Below are positions 8,992 through 18,731 of a DNA stretch of 64,000 nucleotides, piece by piece. Source of the stretch: Rhodococcus jostii NBRC 16295 (GTDB lineage: Bacteria > Actinomycetota > Actinomycetes > Mycobacteriales > Mycobacteriaceae); contig NZ_BCWY01000013.1 in the NCBI RefSeq assembly GCF_001894825.1, forward strand, positions 1 to 64,000, in the 5' to 3' direction. The notes under the pieces are model-generated. The model was not told where the DNA came from, made no database searches, and was given only the letters and a program-made list of their open reading frames with translations. A program made the translations under genes and the position numbers. Position 1 is the stretch's first letter, and every line of letters begins with the position of its first letter.

Positions 8992-10812
8992 ATGAGCACC
9001 GTCGTGGACGCGCTGATCGGAAAAGTCTTCACCGAAACCCGGAAGAATCGCGGCGGCGAACTCGCCGACTACATTCCCGAGCTCGCCGCAGTCGCCCCCG
9101 ACTCCTTCGGCATCTGCATCGCGACCGTGGACGGCTACGTGTACGAGGTCGGCGACACCCGCCTGCCGTTCACGATCCAATCCATTTCGAAACCGTTCAC
9201 GTACGCCCTGGCGCTCGCCGATCGCGGGCCCGACGCCGTCGCCGAGAAGATCGACGTCGAACCGTCCGGGGAGCCGTTCAACGAGATCAGCCTCGATCCC
9301 CGGACGGAGCGCCCCCGCAATCCGATGATCAACGCCGGGGCGATCACCGCCGCGTCGCTGATCGCCGGACCGGACGTGGACACCCGGTTCGAGCGGATCC
9401 GGGCGACGTACTCGAGGTACGCGGGACGGGACCTGACGTTCAACCGGTCGGTGTACGAGTCCGAGTCACGGACCGGCCACCGCAACCGGGCCATCGGCCA
9501 CATGCTGCGCTCGTTCGACATCATCACCGACGACCCCGACGAGGCGGTGGACCTGTACTTCCGCCAGTGTTCCCTCGACGTGACGTGCCGCGACCTGAGC
9601 CTGATGGCCGCGACGATGGCGAACAACGGCGTCAATCCCGCCACCCGGGAGACGGTGCTCGAGCCCTTTCTCGTCGAGCGGGTCCTGAGCGTGATGTCGA
9701 CGTGCGGCATGTACGACGCCGCAGGTAAATGGGTGTACGAGGTCGGATTGCCCGCCAAGAGTGGGGTCGGTGGCGGGATCGTCGCCGTCCTCCCCGGGCA
9801 GATCGGGATCGCGATCTACTCACCGCGCCTCGATTCCCACGGCAACAGCGTCCGCGGAGTCGAGGCGTGCCGGGCGCTGTCGAACGAGCTCGAGTTGCAC
9901 TTCCTGCACGTCACCCGCGCCGCTCGCTCCGCGGTGCGCGCCCGGTACTCGGTGTCGGACGCCCCCTCACGGTTGCGGCGGTCACCCTCCGAACGGGCCG
10001 CCCTCGACGACGTCGGCAAGCGCAGCCGGATCTACGAGCTGCACGGAGACCTGCTGTTCGCCGGCGCGGAGAGCGCCGTTCGCGAGATCGGCGCCGTCGA
10101 GGAAGACCTCGAGGTGGTGGTCGTCGACGTCCGCCGGGTCGACGAGGTCAGCGGGGTCTCGCGCCGGATGATCGAGACACTGCGGGCCGACCTCGCCGAC
10201 CGGAGGTGTGCGATCGCGTTCGTCGACCCCGCCGGTCTGCTCGGCAACACCCACTCCGACCTGTCCGGGAACACCGGCAGGGTGTTCGCCGACCTCGATG
10301 CCGCGGTGCAGTGGTGTGAGGACATCCTCCTCGAACGGCACTGCAGCACGGCCCGGCAGCCGTCGTCCGTCACGATCGCCGAGCATCCGATGCTGTCCAC
10401 CCTCAGCCCGCAGCAGCTGCAGCGGTTCACCCGCGACCTCGTCACCCGCTCCTACGCTCGCGGTGAACTCCTCGTCCATCGGGGCGACCGCGCGTGTGGG
10501 CTGTTCCTCATCCTGTCCGGGCGGTTGAGCTCCACCGTCAGCGACCAGTCGGGTGCGGTGCACCGGGTGATGACGTTGTCGGCGGGGATGAGCTTCGGTG
10601 AGATGACGATGATGCTCGACTCCCGCTTCCTCAACGACGTCCGAGCCGACACGCCGGTGACGGTCGCGGTGCTGACGTCCGAGCGCTACGCCGAAATGGC
10701 CTCGGAGGAACCGAAACTCAAGTTGGCGCTGCTCGAGCGTCTCGCGTCGGGCGCGTACGAGCAGCTCGATGTGATGCTGCGGTCCCTGCTGCGGCAGGGC
10801 GACGGCATCTGA
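8992..10812 (+). CDS. glsA: glutaminase fused to STAS and cyclic-nucleotide-binding domains
   Basis: Three-domain protein of 606 aa. Residues 1-310 are a serine-dependent glutaminase A (glutamine to glutamate plus ammonia) with the catalytic SxxK as [12 protein letters not shown], plus NPMINAGAI, a [10 protein letters not shown] segment and MANNGVNP. Residues about 340-445 resemble a STAS domain ([19 protein letters not shown]). Residues about 465-595 form a cNMP-binding cradle with [15 protein letters not shown] and the phosphate-binding stretch [20 protein letters not shown]. Plain bacterial glutaminases are about 310 aa, so activity is probably gated by a nucleotide or by STAS contacts; that is inference. 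Transcribed alone, with a likely leaderless start. Confidence 0.93.
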   Translation: MSTVVDALIGKVFTETRKNRGGELADYIPELAAVAPDSFGICIATVDGYVYEVGDTRLPFTIQSISKPFTYALALADRGPDAVAEKIDVEPSGEPFNEISLDPRTERPRNPMINAGAITAASLIAGPDVDTRFERIRATYSRYAGRDLTFNRSVYESESRTGHRNRAIGHMLRSFDIITDDPDEAVDLYFRQCSLDVTCRDLSLMAATMANNGVNPATRETVLEPFLVERVLSVMSTCGMYDAAGKWVYEVGLPAKSGVGGGIVAVLPGQIGIAIYSPRLDSHGNSVRGVEACRALSNELELHFLHVTRAARSAVRARYSVSDAPSRLRRSPSERAALDDVGKRSRIYELHGDLLFAGAESAVREIGAVEEDLEVVVVDVRRVDEVSGVSRRMIETLRADLADRRCAIAFVDPAGLLGNTHSDLSGNTGRVFADLDAAVQWCEDILLERHCSTARQPSSVTIAEHPMLSTLSPQQLQRFTRDLVTRSYARGELLVHRGDRACGLFLILSGRLSSTVSDQSGAVHRVMTLSAGMSFGEMTMMLDSRFLNDVRADTPVTVAVLTSERYAEMASEEPKLKLALLERLASGAYEQLDVMLRSLLRQGDGI

Positions 10813-10915
10813 CCTGCTCCCGCGAGAACCCCGCGAAAAGGCGTTGCCCGATTCGGAAAAATCGGACAGGCTGGGGGCTCGGAATCGACGACGCCGAAAT
10901 CGAAAGCAGGGGGCA

Positions 10916-11878
10916 ATGCTCACAGCGACCAAGCTGGCCATCGAGACGACAGGGCTCGTCAAGACATTCGGATCCACGCACGCGGTCGACGGCCTGGATC
11001 TGGCCGTGCCGCTCGGCGGCGTCTACGGCGTTCTCGGGCCGAACGGGGCGGGCAAGACCACCGCGATCCGCATGCTGGCCACACTCCTGCCCCTCGACGG
11101 CGGAACGGCCACCGTGCTGGGGCACGACGTCGCGAGCGAACCGGACGCCGTCCGCAGCAAGGTCTCCCTGACCGGGCAGTTCGCGTCGCTCGACGAGGAC
11201 CTGACGGGCACCGAGAATCTGCTGCTGCTCGGCCGGCTGTACGGGTACTCCCGGGCGGCGGCCCGCACCCGCTCCGAACAGTTGCTGTCCGCCTTCGGAC
11301 TCGAGGAGGCGGGCAACCGGCAGGTGAAGAACTACTCGGGCGGTATGCGCCGGCGGCTCGACATCGCGGCGAGCATCATCGTCACTCCCGAGATGATCTT
11401 CCTCGACGAACCCACCACCGGACTCGACCCGCGCAGCCGCAACCAGGTGTGGGAGATCGTCCGGGCGCTGGTGGCCGGCGGCACGACGGTGCTGCTGACC
11501 ACGCAGTACCTCGACGAAGCCGATCAGCTCGCCGACCGGGTGGCCGTCATCGATCACGGCAAGGTCATCGCCGAGGGCACCACGGGCGAGCTCAAGGCCT
11601 CCGTCGGATCGGGCGCGCTACACGTGCGCGTCACCGATGTCGCCACCCGTCCCGCGGCTGCGGCGTTGCTGCGCGAGATCCTCGAGGTGCCGGTCGTCGA
11701 GGAAGCAGATCCGGCCGCCCTCACCGCCCGCATCGACGACCCGAAGCGGGTCTCGCGGGCGCTGCCCGCACTCGACGACGCCGGAATCGCCGTCAGCACG
11801 TTCGCTTTGGGGCAGCCGAGCCTCGACGAAGTCTTCCTCTCCCTCACCGGCCGACCCACCGAGGAGCATGCGTCATGA
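10916..11878 (+). CDS. daunorubicin-resistance-type ABC exporter ATPase (DrrA family)
   Basis: ATPase of 320 aa that powers the adjacent ABC-2 permease. Walker A is GPNGAGKTT at about residue 41, the signature is [12 protein letters not shown], and Walker [12 protein letters not shown] follows. The long C-terminal domain (about 215-320) with [15 protein letters not shown] is diagnostic of DrrA-like exporters. ATG 10916 follows AGCAGGGGG. The frame is open further upstream to 10844, but those residues are Arg-rich and unlike the family. Its last codon overlaps the permease start (ATGA). Substrate is unknown: drug, lipid or peptide are all possible. Confidence 0.93.
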   Translation: MLTATKLAIETTGLVKTFGSTHAVDGLDLAVPLGGVYGVLGPNGAGKTTAIRMLATLLPLDGGTATVLGHDVASEPDAVRSKVSLTGQFASLDEDLTGTENLLLLGRLYGYSRAAARTRSEQLLSAFGLEEAGNRQVKNYSGGMRRRLDIAASIIVTPEMIFLDEPTTGLDPRSRNQVWEIVRALVAGGTTVLLTTQYLDEADQLADRVAVIDHGKVIAEGTTGELKASVGSGALHVRVTDVATRPAAAALLREILEVPVVEEADPAALTARIDDPKRVSRALPALDDAGIAVSTFALGQPSLDEVFLSLTGRPTEEHAS

Positions 11879-12714
11879 CCTCCACCACCGACCGGACCGC
11901 CGACACCGCCACCGCTGTCGCCGACGTCCTGCAGATGCCCGGCCCGCGGCCGGCGAGACCCACCGCCTGGTCCACCTCGCTGTCGTTCGGATGGCGTGCC
12001 CTGCTCAAGATCAAGCACGTCCCCGAGCAGCTGTTCGACGTGACGATGTTCCCGATCATGTTCACGTTGATGTTCACGTACCTCTTCGGGGGCGCGCTCG
12101 CCGGATCGACCAGCGCGTACGTCCAGTTCCTGCTGCCGGGCATCCTCGTGCAGACGGTCGTCATGATCACCATGTACACCGGCCTGACGCTCAACAAGGA
12201 CATCGAGAAGGGTGTCTTCGACCGGTTCCGGTCGCTTCCGATCTGGCGGCCGTCACCGCTCGTCGGCGCGCTGCTCGGTGACGTCGTCCGCTACACCATC
12301 GCCTCGATCATCGTTCTGATCCTCGGGCTGGTGCTGGGTTTCCGCCCGGACGGCGGTCTCGTCGGCGTGGTCGCGTCGATCGGCCTTCTGCTGCTGTTCT
12401 CGTTCAGCCTGTCGTGGATCTGGACGATGTTCGCGATGCTCATGCGCACCGAACAGGCAGTCATGGGTGTGTCGATGTTCATCCTGTTCCCGCTGACGTT
12501 CGCCAGCAATATCTTCGTCGACCCCGCGACCATGCCGGGCTGGCTCCAGGCCTTCGTCGGCGTCAACCCGATCAGCAAGCTGGTGACGTCCATCCGCGGG
12601 CTCATGGCCGGGTCGGTGGAGATGGCGGAACTCGCCGCCGTCCTCGGTTGGTGCGCCGGGTTCGTGGTGATCTTCGGACCGCTGACGATGCGGCTGTACA
12701 ACCGTAAGTCGTGA
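11875..12714 (+). CDS. ABC-2 type exporter permease (DrrB family)
   Basis: Membrane subunit of 279 aa with about six helices, partner of the preceding DrrA-like ATPase. The first 45 residues are cytoplasmic and the core holds the ABC-2 pattern [16 protein letters not shown], then [33 protein letters not shown] and [14 protein letters not shown] near the end. The ATG shares ATGA with the ATPase stop, and the stop shares GTGA with the SIMPL gene, so three genes are translationally coupled. Confidence 0.93.
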   Translation: MTSTTDRTADTATAVADVLQMPGPRPARPTAWSTSLSFGWRALLKIKHVPEQLFDVTMFPIMFTLMFTYLFGGALAGSTSAYVQFLLPGILVQTVVMITMYTGLTLNKDIEKGVFDRFRSLPIWRPSPLVGALLGDVVRYTIASIIVLILGLVLGFRPDGGLVGVVASIGLLLLFSFSLSWIWTMFAMLMRTEQAVMGVSMFILFPLTFASNIFVDPATMPGWLQAFVGVNPISKLVTSIRGLMAGSVEMAELAAVLGWCAGFVVIFGPLTMRLYNRKS

Positions 12715-13382
12715 CGGTGGCGACATCCGAGCCCGCCGAGCGATCGGTGACGGTACGAGGATCCGGAATCGTGTCCGCGGTTCCGGATCTCGTCCGCGCC
12801 GCCGTCACCGTGACAGCGACTCGGCCCGCGGTCGCTGCCGCGTTCGAGGCGGTCGCGCGGTCCACCACGGCCGTCACCGACGTTCTCCGCGGACACGGCG
12901 TCTCGGGCCCCGACCTCGCGACCACCGGACTGTCCGTGCATTCGGAAACGACGTGGACCGAGGGCCGGGGCAGCGAGGTGACCGGTTACACCGCGGCGAC
13001 GACGCTGCAGATCACCGTCCGCGCGGACGACGCGGACGGTGAGTCTGGGGCGTCACCGGCACAGGTGGTGGCCGCCTGCGTGGGCGCGGGGGGCGACGAC
13101 ATCCGCCTCGGCGGACTCGAATTCGACTTTTCCGACCCCGCCGCCCTGACGGCCACCGCCCGGGAGCGGGCGTGGGCCGACGCGCTCGCCAAGGCGGAGC
13201 AGTACGCCTCGCTGTCGCAGCGTGCACTGGGCGAGGTGCTGGAGATCTCGGAAGTCGACACCGGCGACGTGTCACCGCGGCCGGTCGTGAAGGCGTTCGC
13301 GGCGGCCGACTCCCCGATCGCCGTCGAACGGGGCGAGAAACCGACCCGGGTCGATGTCCGGGTGCGGTGGCGCCTGACCTAG
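12711..13382 (+). CDS. SIMPL (DUF541) domain protein
   Basis: Protein of 223 aa in the DUF541/SIMPL family, whose members are usually secreted or envelope proteins linked to stress; the biochemical role is not settled. The start VTVRGSGIVSAVPD and the repeated beta/alpha pattern, plus a late AWADALAKAEQYASL segment, fit the family. Unlike many relatives it has no visible signal peptide, so it may be cytoplasmic. The GTG start overlaps the permease stop (GTGA), suggesting a job with the exporter. Its stop overlaps the convergent marR stop by 4 bp. Confidence 0.85.
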   Translation: MTVATSEPAERSVTVRGSGIVSAVPDLVRAAVTVTATRPAVAAAFEAVARSTTAVTDVLRGHGVSGPDLATTGLSVHSETTWTEGRGSEVTGYTAATTLQITVRADDADGESGASPAQVVAACVGAGGDDIRLGGLEFDFSDPAALTATARERAWADALAKAEQYASLSQRALGEVLEISEVDTGDVSPRPVVKAFAAADSPIAVERGEKPTRVDVRVRWRLT

Positions 13383-13837
13383 ACCCGCGGTCCGCGCTGC
13401 TGAACGGATGTGGTGAAGGTGTCGTTGAGCTGGGTCAGTGAGGTCACCGCGGCCAGGGCCTGTTCCTGGGACCAGCCTTCGAGCATGCCGCGCAGGCGTT
13501 CGGCCCGGCGTTCGGTGGTCTCGCGCAGAATGTCCATTCCGTTCGGCGACACCCGGATACGGGAGGCACGTTTGTCGTCGGGGTCGGCTGTTCGGGACAC
13601 GTACCCCGCGTCGACCAGCTCGGAGATCTGCCGGCTCAGCGAAGACTGGCTGACGCAGAGGTCGGTGGCCAGTTCGTTCTGCCGGCACTCCCCGCGCGCG
13701 GCGAGCACGAAGAGCACGCTCGTCAACGCGGGTGCGATCGGAGTCTCACCGCTCGCGGCGACGACCGCCCGCAACGATCGCCCGAGCGCGAAGACCGCAT
13801 CGACGAGCGCTTGCGCAGTATCTGCCTCTACCGACAT
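13379..13837 (-). CDS. MarR-family transcriptional regulator
   Basis: DNA-binding protein of 152 aa. The winged helix covers about residues 35-105: CRQNELATDLCVSQSSLSRQ is the recognition region and VSRTADPDDKRASRIRVSP is the wing with the family's D-x-R-DKR pattern. The ATG at 13837 is chosen because an open stretch up to 13912 lies in promoter sequence. It converges on the exporter/SIMPL operon with CTAG shared by both stops, so it may control those exporter genes or itself. A palindrome lies 36 bp upstream of its start. Confidence 0.9.
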   Translation of the reverse strand: MSVEADTAQALVDAVFALGRSLRAVVAASGETPIAPALTSVLFVLAARGECRQNELATDLCVSQSSLSRQISELVDAGYVSRTADPDDKRASRIRVSPNGMDILRETTERRAERLRGMLEGWSQEQALAAVTSLTQLNDTFTTSVQQRGPRV

Positions 13838-13872
13838 CCAGTCCCCGTCCCAACACTCTCTACTTGCGGGGT

Positions 13873-13890
13873 CAACTATACGTAAAGTTG
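13873..13890. promoter_or_regulatory. 18-bp near-perfect palindrome upstream of marR
   Basis: CAACTATACGTAAAGTTG has arms CAACT and AGTTG flanking a perfect TACGTA core, so only one base pair is mismatched. It sits in an AT-rich patch upstream of the MarR start (13837), the usual place for MarR autorepression. Confidence 0.6.
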
Positions 13891-13918
13891 CGTTCGGTAA
13901 ACAACGATGCACCCGTTG

Positions 13919-15187
13919 TCAGCGCGTCAGCAACGCGATGCACTCCACGTGGTGCGTGAGAGGGAACGCATCGAACGCACGGAGCTCGTCGAGCCGGAAT
14001 CCGTGCCCCAGGTAGAGACCGATGTCGCGGGCGAACGACGCCGGATCGCACCCCACGTGAACGACGCGTTCGGCGCCCGCCGCGGCCACCGCATCGATCA
14101 CGTCCCGTCCCGCGCCCGCGCGCGGCGGATCGAGCACCACCACGCGTGGCGGGCCGGTCAACCCGGACATCGCGCGCTCCACCCGGTCGGCATGGAAACG
14201 CACCTGCGGGACGTCGGACAGCGCGGCCTTCCCGTCCGAGACGGCCTGGCGCGAGGACTCGACGGAATCCACGTGCCCGGACGCTCCGGCACCGCCCGCA
14301 AGGGCGACGGCGAACACTCCCACCCCGCCGTACAGGTCCCACGCGGTGTCCCCCGCGGACATCCCGGCCCATTCGGCGACCACGGCCGAATAGGTGTCCG
14401 CGGCGCCGCGGTGCGCCTGCCAGAACCCGGTGGCGGCGAGCGCCCATTCGCGGTCGCGCACCCGTTCGACCGGACGACCCGAACCGACGACCACGCGTTC
14501 GGCTCGCGGCGCACCGACGGCGGCGCGCCGTGCCATGGCACCGCGGCGCCCGGGGCTCGTCCGGCCGGTCCGGGACACCTTCGGTGGGGCGATCTCGACG
14601 ACGTGCCGCTCCCCCGCGCCGTCGAGAACGATCTGAACCTCGCTACCCGGCGTCCAATCACGTTCGCTCACACCGTCATAGGCGGCAACGTCGATCTGCG
14701 GGCACGCGAGCTCGGTAACGATGCCGGAACTGCGATGCCGGTGATAGCCGGGACGCCCGTCCTGGTCGACGGCGAGCCGCACCCGCGTGCGCCAGCCGGT
14801 GCCGTCCCCCGTGCCGGGTAGTTCCTCGACCTCCACGTCCCGCTGTACCCGCGCGAGCCGCACCAGCTGTTCGGACACCACCTGCGACTTCATGTCCCGC
14901 TGCACGTGCAGGGTCGCGTGCGAGAAGTCGCAGCAGCCCGCGCCGCCCGGACCCGACACCGGGCACACCGGGGTGACCCGCTCAGGGGACGCGTCGAGGA
15001 TCTCGATCGCGTCGGCCCGGCAGTAGGACCCGCCGCGGTCCTCGGTGACGAGCGCCGTCACCCGCTCCCCCGGCAGCCCGTGCCGGACGAAGACCACCCG
15101 GCCCTCGTGCCGGGCGACGACGAAACCGCCGTGCCCGGGATTTCCGAGCCGCAGTTCGAGGCGGCGGTCCAACCAGTTCTCGCTCAA
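13919..15187 (-). CDS. TRAM-domain RNA (uracil-5-) methyltransferase, TrmA/RlmD family
   Basis: SAM-dependent enzyme of 422 aa that methylates uridine C5 in rRNA or tRNA. The N-terminal ~60 residues form a TRAM RNA-binding domain (RLGNPGHGGFVVAR). The SAM site is DLYGGVGVFA, followed by VVLDPPRAGAG, the catalytic-nucleophile stretch VGCDPASFARD, and FPLTHHVE near the end with the general base Glu. An internal stretch CPVSGPGGAGCC carries cysteines where relatives bind Fe-S. The start is TTG at 15187, 13 bp after the permease stop, as in the M. tuberculosis pair Rv2689c/Rv2690c. Which RNA is modified is not clear. Confidence 0.9.
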   Translation of the reverse strand: MSENWLDRRLELRLGNPGHGGFVVARHEGRVVFVRHGLPGERVTALVTEDRGGSYCRADAIEILDASPERVTPVCPVSGPGGAGCCDFSHATLHVQRDMKSQVVSEQLVRLARVQRDVEVEELPGTGDGTGWRTRVRLAVDQDGRPGYHRHRSSGIVTELACPQIDVAAYDGVSERDWTPGSEVQIVLDGAGERHVVEIAPPKVSRTGRTSPGRRGAMARRAAVGAPRAERVVVGSGRPVERVRDREWALAATGFWQAHRGAADTYSAVVAEWAGMSAGDTAWDLYGGVGVFAVALAGGAGASGHVDSVESSRQAVSDGKAALSDVPQVRFHADRVERAMSGLTGPPRVVVLDPPRAGAGRDVIDAVAAAGAERVVHVGCDPASFARDIGLYLGHGFRLDELRAFDAFPLTHHVECIALLTR

Positions 15188-15200
15188 CGTTTCTCGCCCG

Positions 15201-17195
15201 TCACTTGTCGTCGGCTTCGTAGCCGCGGCGCGAGGCCCCGGCCGTGTATTCGATGTTCAGGGTCTTCGCCTTCTCCGACGAGTTCAGCTGCCACGGAACG
15301 CTCGTGACCATCACGCCGGGCTGGAACAGCAGCCGGCTCTTGAGCCGCAGCGCGCTCTGGTTGTGCAGGATCTGCTCCCACCAGTGGCCCACCACGTACT
15401 CGGGGATGAACACGGTCACGACGTCCCGCGGCGAATCCTTGCGGACGCGGCGCACGTAGTCGAGGACCGGTTTGGTGATCTCGCGGTACGGCGACTCGAT
15501 CACCTTGAGCGGCACCGCGATGTCGCTCTTCTCCCACCGGCGCACGAGCGCCCGCGTGTCGGGTTCGTCGACGTTGACGGTGATCGCCTCGAGTGTGTCC
15601 GGCCGGGTGGCCCGGGCATAGGCGAGCGCGCGCATCGTCGGCATGTGCAGCTTCGAGACGAGGACGATGGAGTGCGTCCGGCTGGGCAGCACCCCGTCCC
15701 ATTCCTGTTCCTCGAGTTCCCGGGCCACGCTGTCGTAGTGCTTCCGGATCAGTTTCATCACGACGAAGATCGCGACCATGGCCACGATCGCGATCCAGGC
15801 GCCGGCGGCGAACTTCGTGATGAGCACGATGATCAGCACGGCGCCGGTCATGGCGAGGCCGATGGAGTTGATCACCCGGGAACGCTGCATCCGCCGGCGC
15901 TGGGCGGGGTCGTTCTCGGTCGTCAGGTGCCGGGTCCAGTGCCGGATCATGCCGGTCTGGCTCAGCACGAAGGAGACGAACACGCCGACGATGTACAGCT
16001 GGATCAGCTTGGTCACCTCGGCGCCGAACAGGACGACGAATGCGATCGCGGCCCCGGACAGGAACAGGATGCCGTTGCTGAACGCCAGGCGATCGCCGCG
16101 TGTGTGCAGCTGACGGGGCAGGTAGCGGTCCTGCGCGAGGATCGATCCGAGCACCGGGAATCCGTTGAACGCCGTGTTGGCGGCCAGCACGAGGATCAGG
16201 GCCGTGACGATGGCGATGAAGTAGAACCCGATGGGGAACCCGCCGAACACCGTCTCGGCGATCTGCGCGATCAGCGTCTTCTGGTGGTAGCCGGCGGGGG
16301 CGCCGATCAGCTGCTCGGCCGGGTTGTGCGCGTACACGATCCCGATCTTCTGGGCCAGGATGATGATGCCCATCAGCAGGACGATGGCGATCGACCCCAG
16401 CAGCAGCAGCGTGGTGGCCGCGTTGCGGGACTTGGGCTTCTGGAACGCCGGCACACCGTTGCTGATCGCCTCGACACCGGTCAGGGCCGCACACCCGGAG
16501 GAGAAGGCCCGCGCGATGAGGAACGCGAACGCGATCCCGTACAGGTGGGAATCCTCGGCTTCGAGTTGGAATCCGGACGATTCTGCTTGCAGGTCCTCGC
16601 CGAGGACGAAGATCCGGAAGAACCCCCACAGCAACATCAGGACCATTCCGACGATGAATGCGTACGTCGGGATCGCGAAGGCGGCCCCGGATTCACGGAT
16701 GCCGCGCAGGTTGATCGCGGTCAGCAGGACGATGGCCGCGACCGCGAACAGCACCTTGTGCTCCGCCACGAACGGCACCGCCGAACCGATGTTGGACGCC
16801 GCCGACGAGATGGACACCGCGACGGTGAGGACGTAGTCCACCAGCAGGGCGCTGCCGACTGTCAGACCCGCGGTGGGTCCGAGATTGACGGTGGCCACCT
16901 CGTAGTCGCCGCCGCCCGACGGGTAGGCGTGCACGTTCTGCCGGTAACTGGCGACGACCACGGCCATCACCGCGGCGACGGCGAGGCCGATCCAGGGGGT
17001 GTAGGCGTAGGCGGAGATGCCCGCCACCGACAGCACGAGGAAGATTTCCTCGGGAGCGTAGGCCACCGAGGACATCGCATCGGAGGCGAAGACCGGGAGA
17101 GCGATCCTCTTGGGAAGCAGCGTGTGCCCGAGCTTGTCGCTCCGGAAGGGTCTGCCTAGCAGTAGCCGCTTGGTGGCGGTCGAGAGCTTTGACAC
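15201..17195 (-). CDS. APC-superfamily permease, KimA-like potassium transporter
   Basis: Membrane protein of 664 aa. About 12 helices fill residues 30-500, and a cytoplasmic C-terminal domain of ~160 residues follows (THSIVLVSKLHMPTMRALAY, later VVTVFIPEYVVGHWWEQILH), like the USP-type tail of B. subtilis KimA. The N terminus (KRLLLGRPF, FASDAMSSVAYAPEE, SYRQNVHAYPSGGGDYEV) also strongly recalls KimA, a proton-coupled K+ importer. The GTG at 17195 matches the length of Rv2690c; no clear ribosome site is seen, and the frame stays open to 17333. It is divergent from ceoB, an RCK gene, fitting a K+ role. Confidence 0.85.
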   Translation of the reverse strand: MSKLSTATKRLLLGRPFRSDKLGHTLLPKRIALPVFASDAMSSVAYAPEEIFLVLSVAGISAYAYTPWIGLAVAAVMAVVVASYRQNVHAYPSGGGDYEVATVNLGPTAGLTVGSALLVDYVLTVAVSISSAASNIGSAVPFVAEHKVLFAVAAIVLLTAINLRGIRESGAAFAIPTYAFIVGMVLMLLWGFFRIFVLGEDLQAESSGFQLEAEDSHLYGIAFAFLIARAFSSGCAALTGVEAISNGVPAFQKPKSRNAATTLLLLGSIAIVLLMGIIILAQKIGIVYAHNPAEQLIGAPAGYHQKTLIAQIAETVFGGFPIGFYFIAIVTALILVLAANTAFNGFPVLGSILAQDRYLPRQLHTRGDRLAFSNGILFLSGAAIAFVVLFGAEVTKLIQLYIVGVFVSFVLSQTGMIRHWTRHLTTENDPAQRRRMQRSRVINSIGLAMTGAVLIIVLITKFAAGAWIAIVAMVAIFVVMKLIRKHYDSVARELEEQEWDGVLPSRTHSIVLVSKLHMPTMRALAYARATRPDTLEAITVNVDEPDTRALVRRWEKSDIAVPLKVIESPYREITKPVLDYVRRVRKDSPRDVVTVFIPEYVVGHWWEQILHNQSALRLKSRLLFQPGVMVTSVPWQLNSSEKAKTLNIEYTAGASRRGYEADDK

Positions 17196-17357
17196 TGCCA
17201 AAGCGTAAGCCGTCCGTGGAAAAGCTGGACCCTCACCCACCAATGTGTCCGGATTGCGATCTCTGTCTCGGTTGCTCTTCTGCCGCGGCACTGTACGGTT
17301 CGATTCGGTACGCACGTCCTCGAGGCGTGACACCAGAGCCCATGAACGGAGTACAAG

Positions 17358-18023
17358 GTGTATGTGGTCATCATGGGATGCGGCCGGGTCGGCTCATCCC
17401 TCGCTGGCTCGCTGACCCGGATCGGCCACGAGGTCGCGGTCATCGATCGCGATCCCGCCGCATTCCTGCGTCTCGAACCCGACTTCCCCGGGCACACCGT
17501 CATCGGCATGGGCTTCGACCGTGACGTGCTGGTCAAGGCCGGTATCGAGCGCGCAGAAGCATTCGCCGCGGTGTCGTCCGGAGACAACTCCAACATCATC
17601 TCCGCGCGCGTGGCCCGCGAGACGTTCGGCGTGGAACGCGTCGTCGCCCGCATCTACGACGCGAAGCGCGCCGCTGTGTACGAGCGCCTCGGGATCCCGA
17701 CCGTCGCCACCGTCCCCTGGTCGACGGACCGCTTCCTGCACACCCTCACCCGCGACAGCCAGACGGCCAAGTGGCGCGACCCCTCGGGAACGGTCGCGGT
17801 CACCGAGTTGGCTCTGCACGAGGACTGGATCGGCAAGCCGGTCGCCGAACTCGAGGCAGCGACGAATTCGCGTGTCGCGTTCATCATCCGCTTCGGCACG
17901 GGCGTCCTCCCCGACCGCAAGACCGTTTTCCAGGCCGACGACCAGGTGTACATCGCGGCCGTGTCGGGAACCGTAGCCGAAGCCGTCGCGCTCGCGGGCA
18001 ATCCCCCGCCCTCGGACAACTGA
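17358..18023 (+). CDS. ceoB: TrkA/RCK-type NAD-binding K+ uptake regulator CeoB
   Basis: Cytoplasmic protein of 221 aa with a Rossmann RCK_N domain (MGCGRVGSSLAGSLTRIGHEV, then VIDRD as the NAD-binding acid) and a TrkA_C domain from about residue 140 (LHEDWIGKPVAELE). Such proteins gate K+ channels or transporters in response to nucleotides. The GTG start follows GGAG at a short distance. A second RCK gene, ceoC, follows after 48 bp. No TrkH-type membrane partner is adjacent; the divergent KimA-like permease is the nearest transporter. Confidence 0.93.
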   Translation: MYVVIMGCGRVGSSLAGSLTRIGHEVAVIDRDPAAFLRLEPDFPGHTVIGMGFDRDVLVKAGIERAEAFAAVSSGDNSNIISARVARETFGVERVVARIYDAKRAAVYERLGIPTVATVPWSTDRFLHTLTRDSQTAKWRDPSGTVAVTELALHEDWIGKPVAELEAATNSRVAFIIRFGTGVLPDRKTVFQADDQVYIAAVSGTVAEAVALAGNPPPSDN

Positions 18024-18071
18024 GACGGCAGTGAGAATGTTCACGATCGACCACCCGAACGGAAGCACACG

Positions 18072-18731
18072 ATGAGAGTCGCAATCGCAGGAGCCGGCGC
18101 AGTCGGACGCTCCATCGCGCGCGAACTGGTCCGCGGCGAACACGACGTCATGCTGATCGAACGCAAGCTCGAGCACGTGGAGCAGGAGTCGGTGCCCGAG
18201 GCGACCTGGGTCCACGCCGACGCGTGCGAATTGAGCAGCCTCGAATCGGCCTCCCTCGAAACCTACGAGGTCGTGATCGCGGCCACCGGCGACGACAAGG
18301 CCAACCTCGTCCTCAGCCTCCTCGCGAAGACCGAGTTCGGGGTGAGCCGCGTGGTCGCCCGCGTCAACGACCCCCGCAACGAGTGGTTGTTCGACGAGTC
18401 CTGGGGAGTCGACGTCGCCGTGTCCACCCCCCGGATGCTCGCGTCACTGGTGGAGGAGGCGGTGTCGGTCGGCGATCTCGTGCGGCTGATGACGCTGCGG
18501 CAGGGTCAGGCCAACCTCGTCGAGGTCACGCTGCCCGACAACACTCCGCTCGCCGGAAAACCCGTTCGCAAGCTCCAATTGCCCCGCGACGCCGCGTTGG
18601 TCACCATCCTCCGCGGCGGTCGGGTGATCGTCCCGCAGCAGGACGACCCGCTCGAGGGCGGCGACGAACTGCTGTTCGTCACATCCGTGGACGTCGAGGA
18701 CGACCTGCGGGCGGCCGTCGGGCTCTCGTAA
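18072..18731 (+). CDS. ceoC: TrkA/RCK-type NAD-binding K+ uptake regulator CeoC
   Basis: RCK protein of 219 aa and paralogue of CeoB. The Rossmann motif is IAGAGAVGRSIARELVRGEH with the acid in LIERK. Residues 60-130 carry the nucleotide-domain core VVIAATGDDKANLVLSLLAK. The TrkA_C domain spans about 140-215 (NTPLAGKPVRKLQLP, DPLEGGDELLFV). It is probably cotranscribed with ceoB and the two likely co-assemble; both points are inferred from spacing and the M. tuberculosis pair. Confidence 0.93.
   Translation: MRVAIAGAGAVGRSIARELVRGEHDVMLIERKLEHVEQESVPEATWVHADACELSSLESASLETYEVVIAATGDDKANLVLSLLAKTEFGVSRVVARVNDPRNEWLFDESWGVDVAVSTPRMLASLVEEAVSVGDLVRLMTLRQGQANLVEVTLPDNTPLAGKPVRKLQLPRDAALVTILRGGRVIVPQQDDPLEGGDELLFVTSVDVEDDLRAAVGLS

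Noticed and set aside
15045-17159. Open plus-strand frame of 704 codons opposite the KimA-like gene
   Set aside because: His/Asp/Arg-rich low-information translation; the minus strand encodes a clear membrane transporter.
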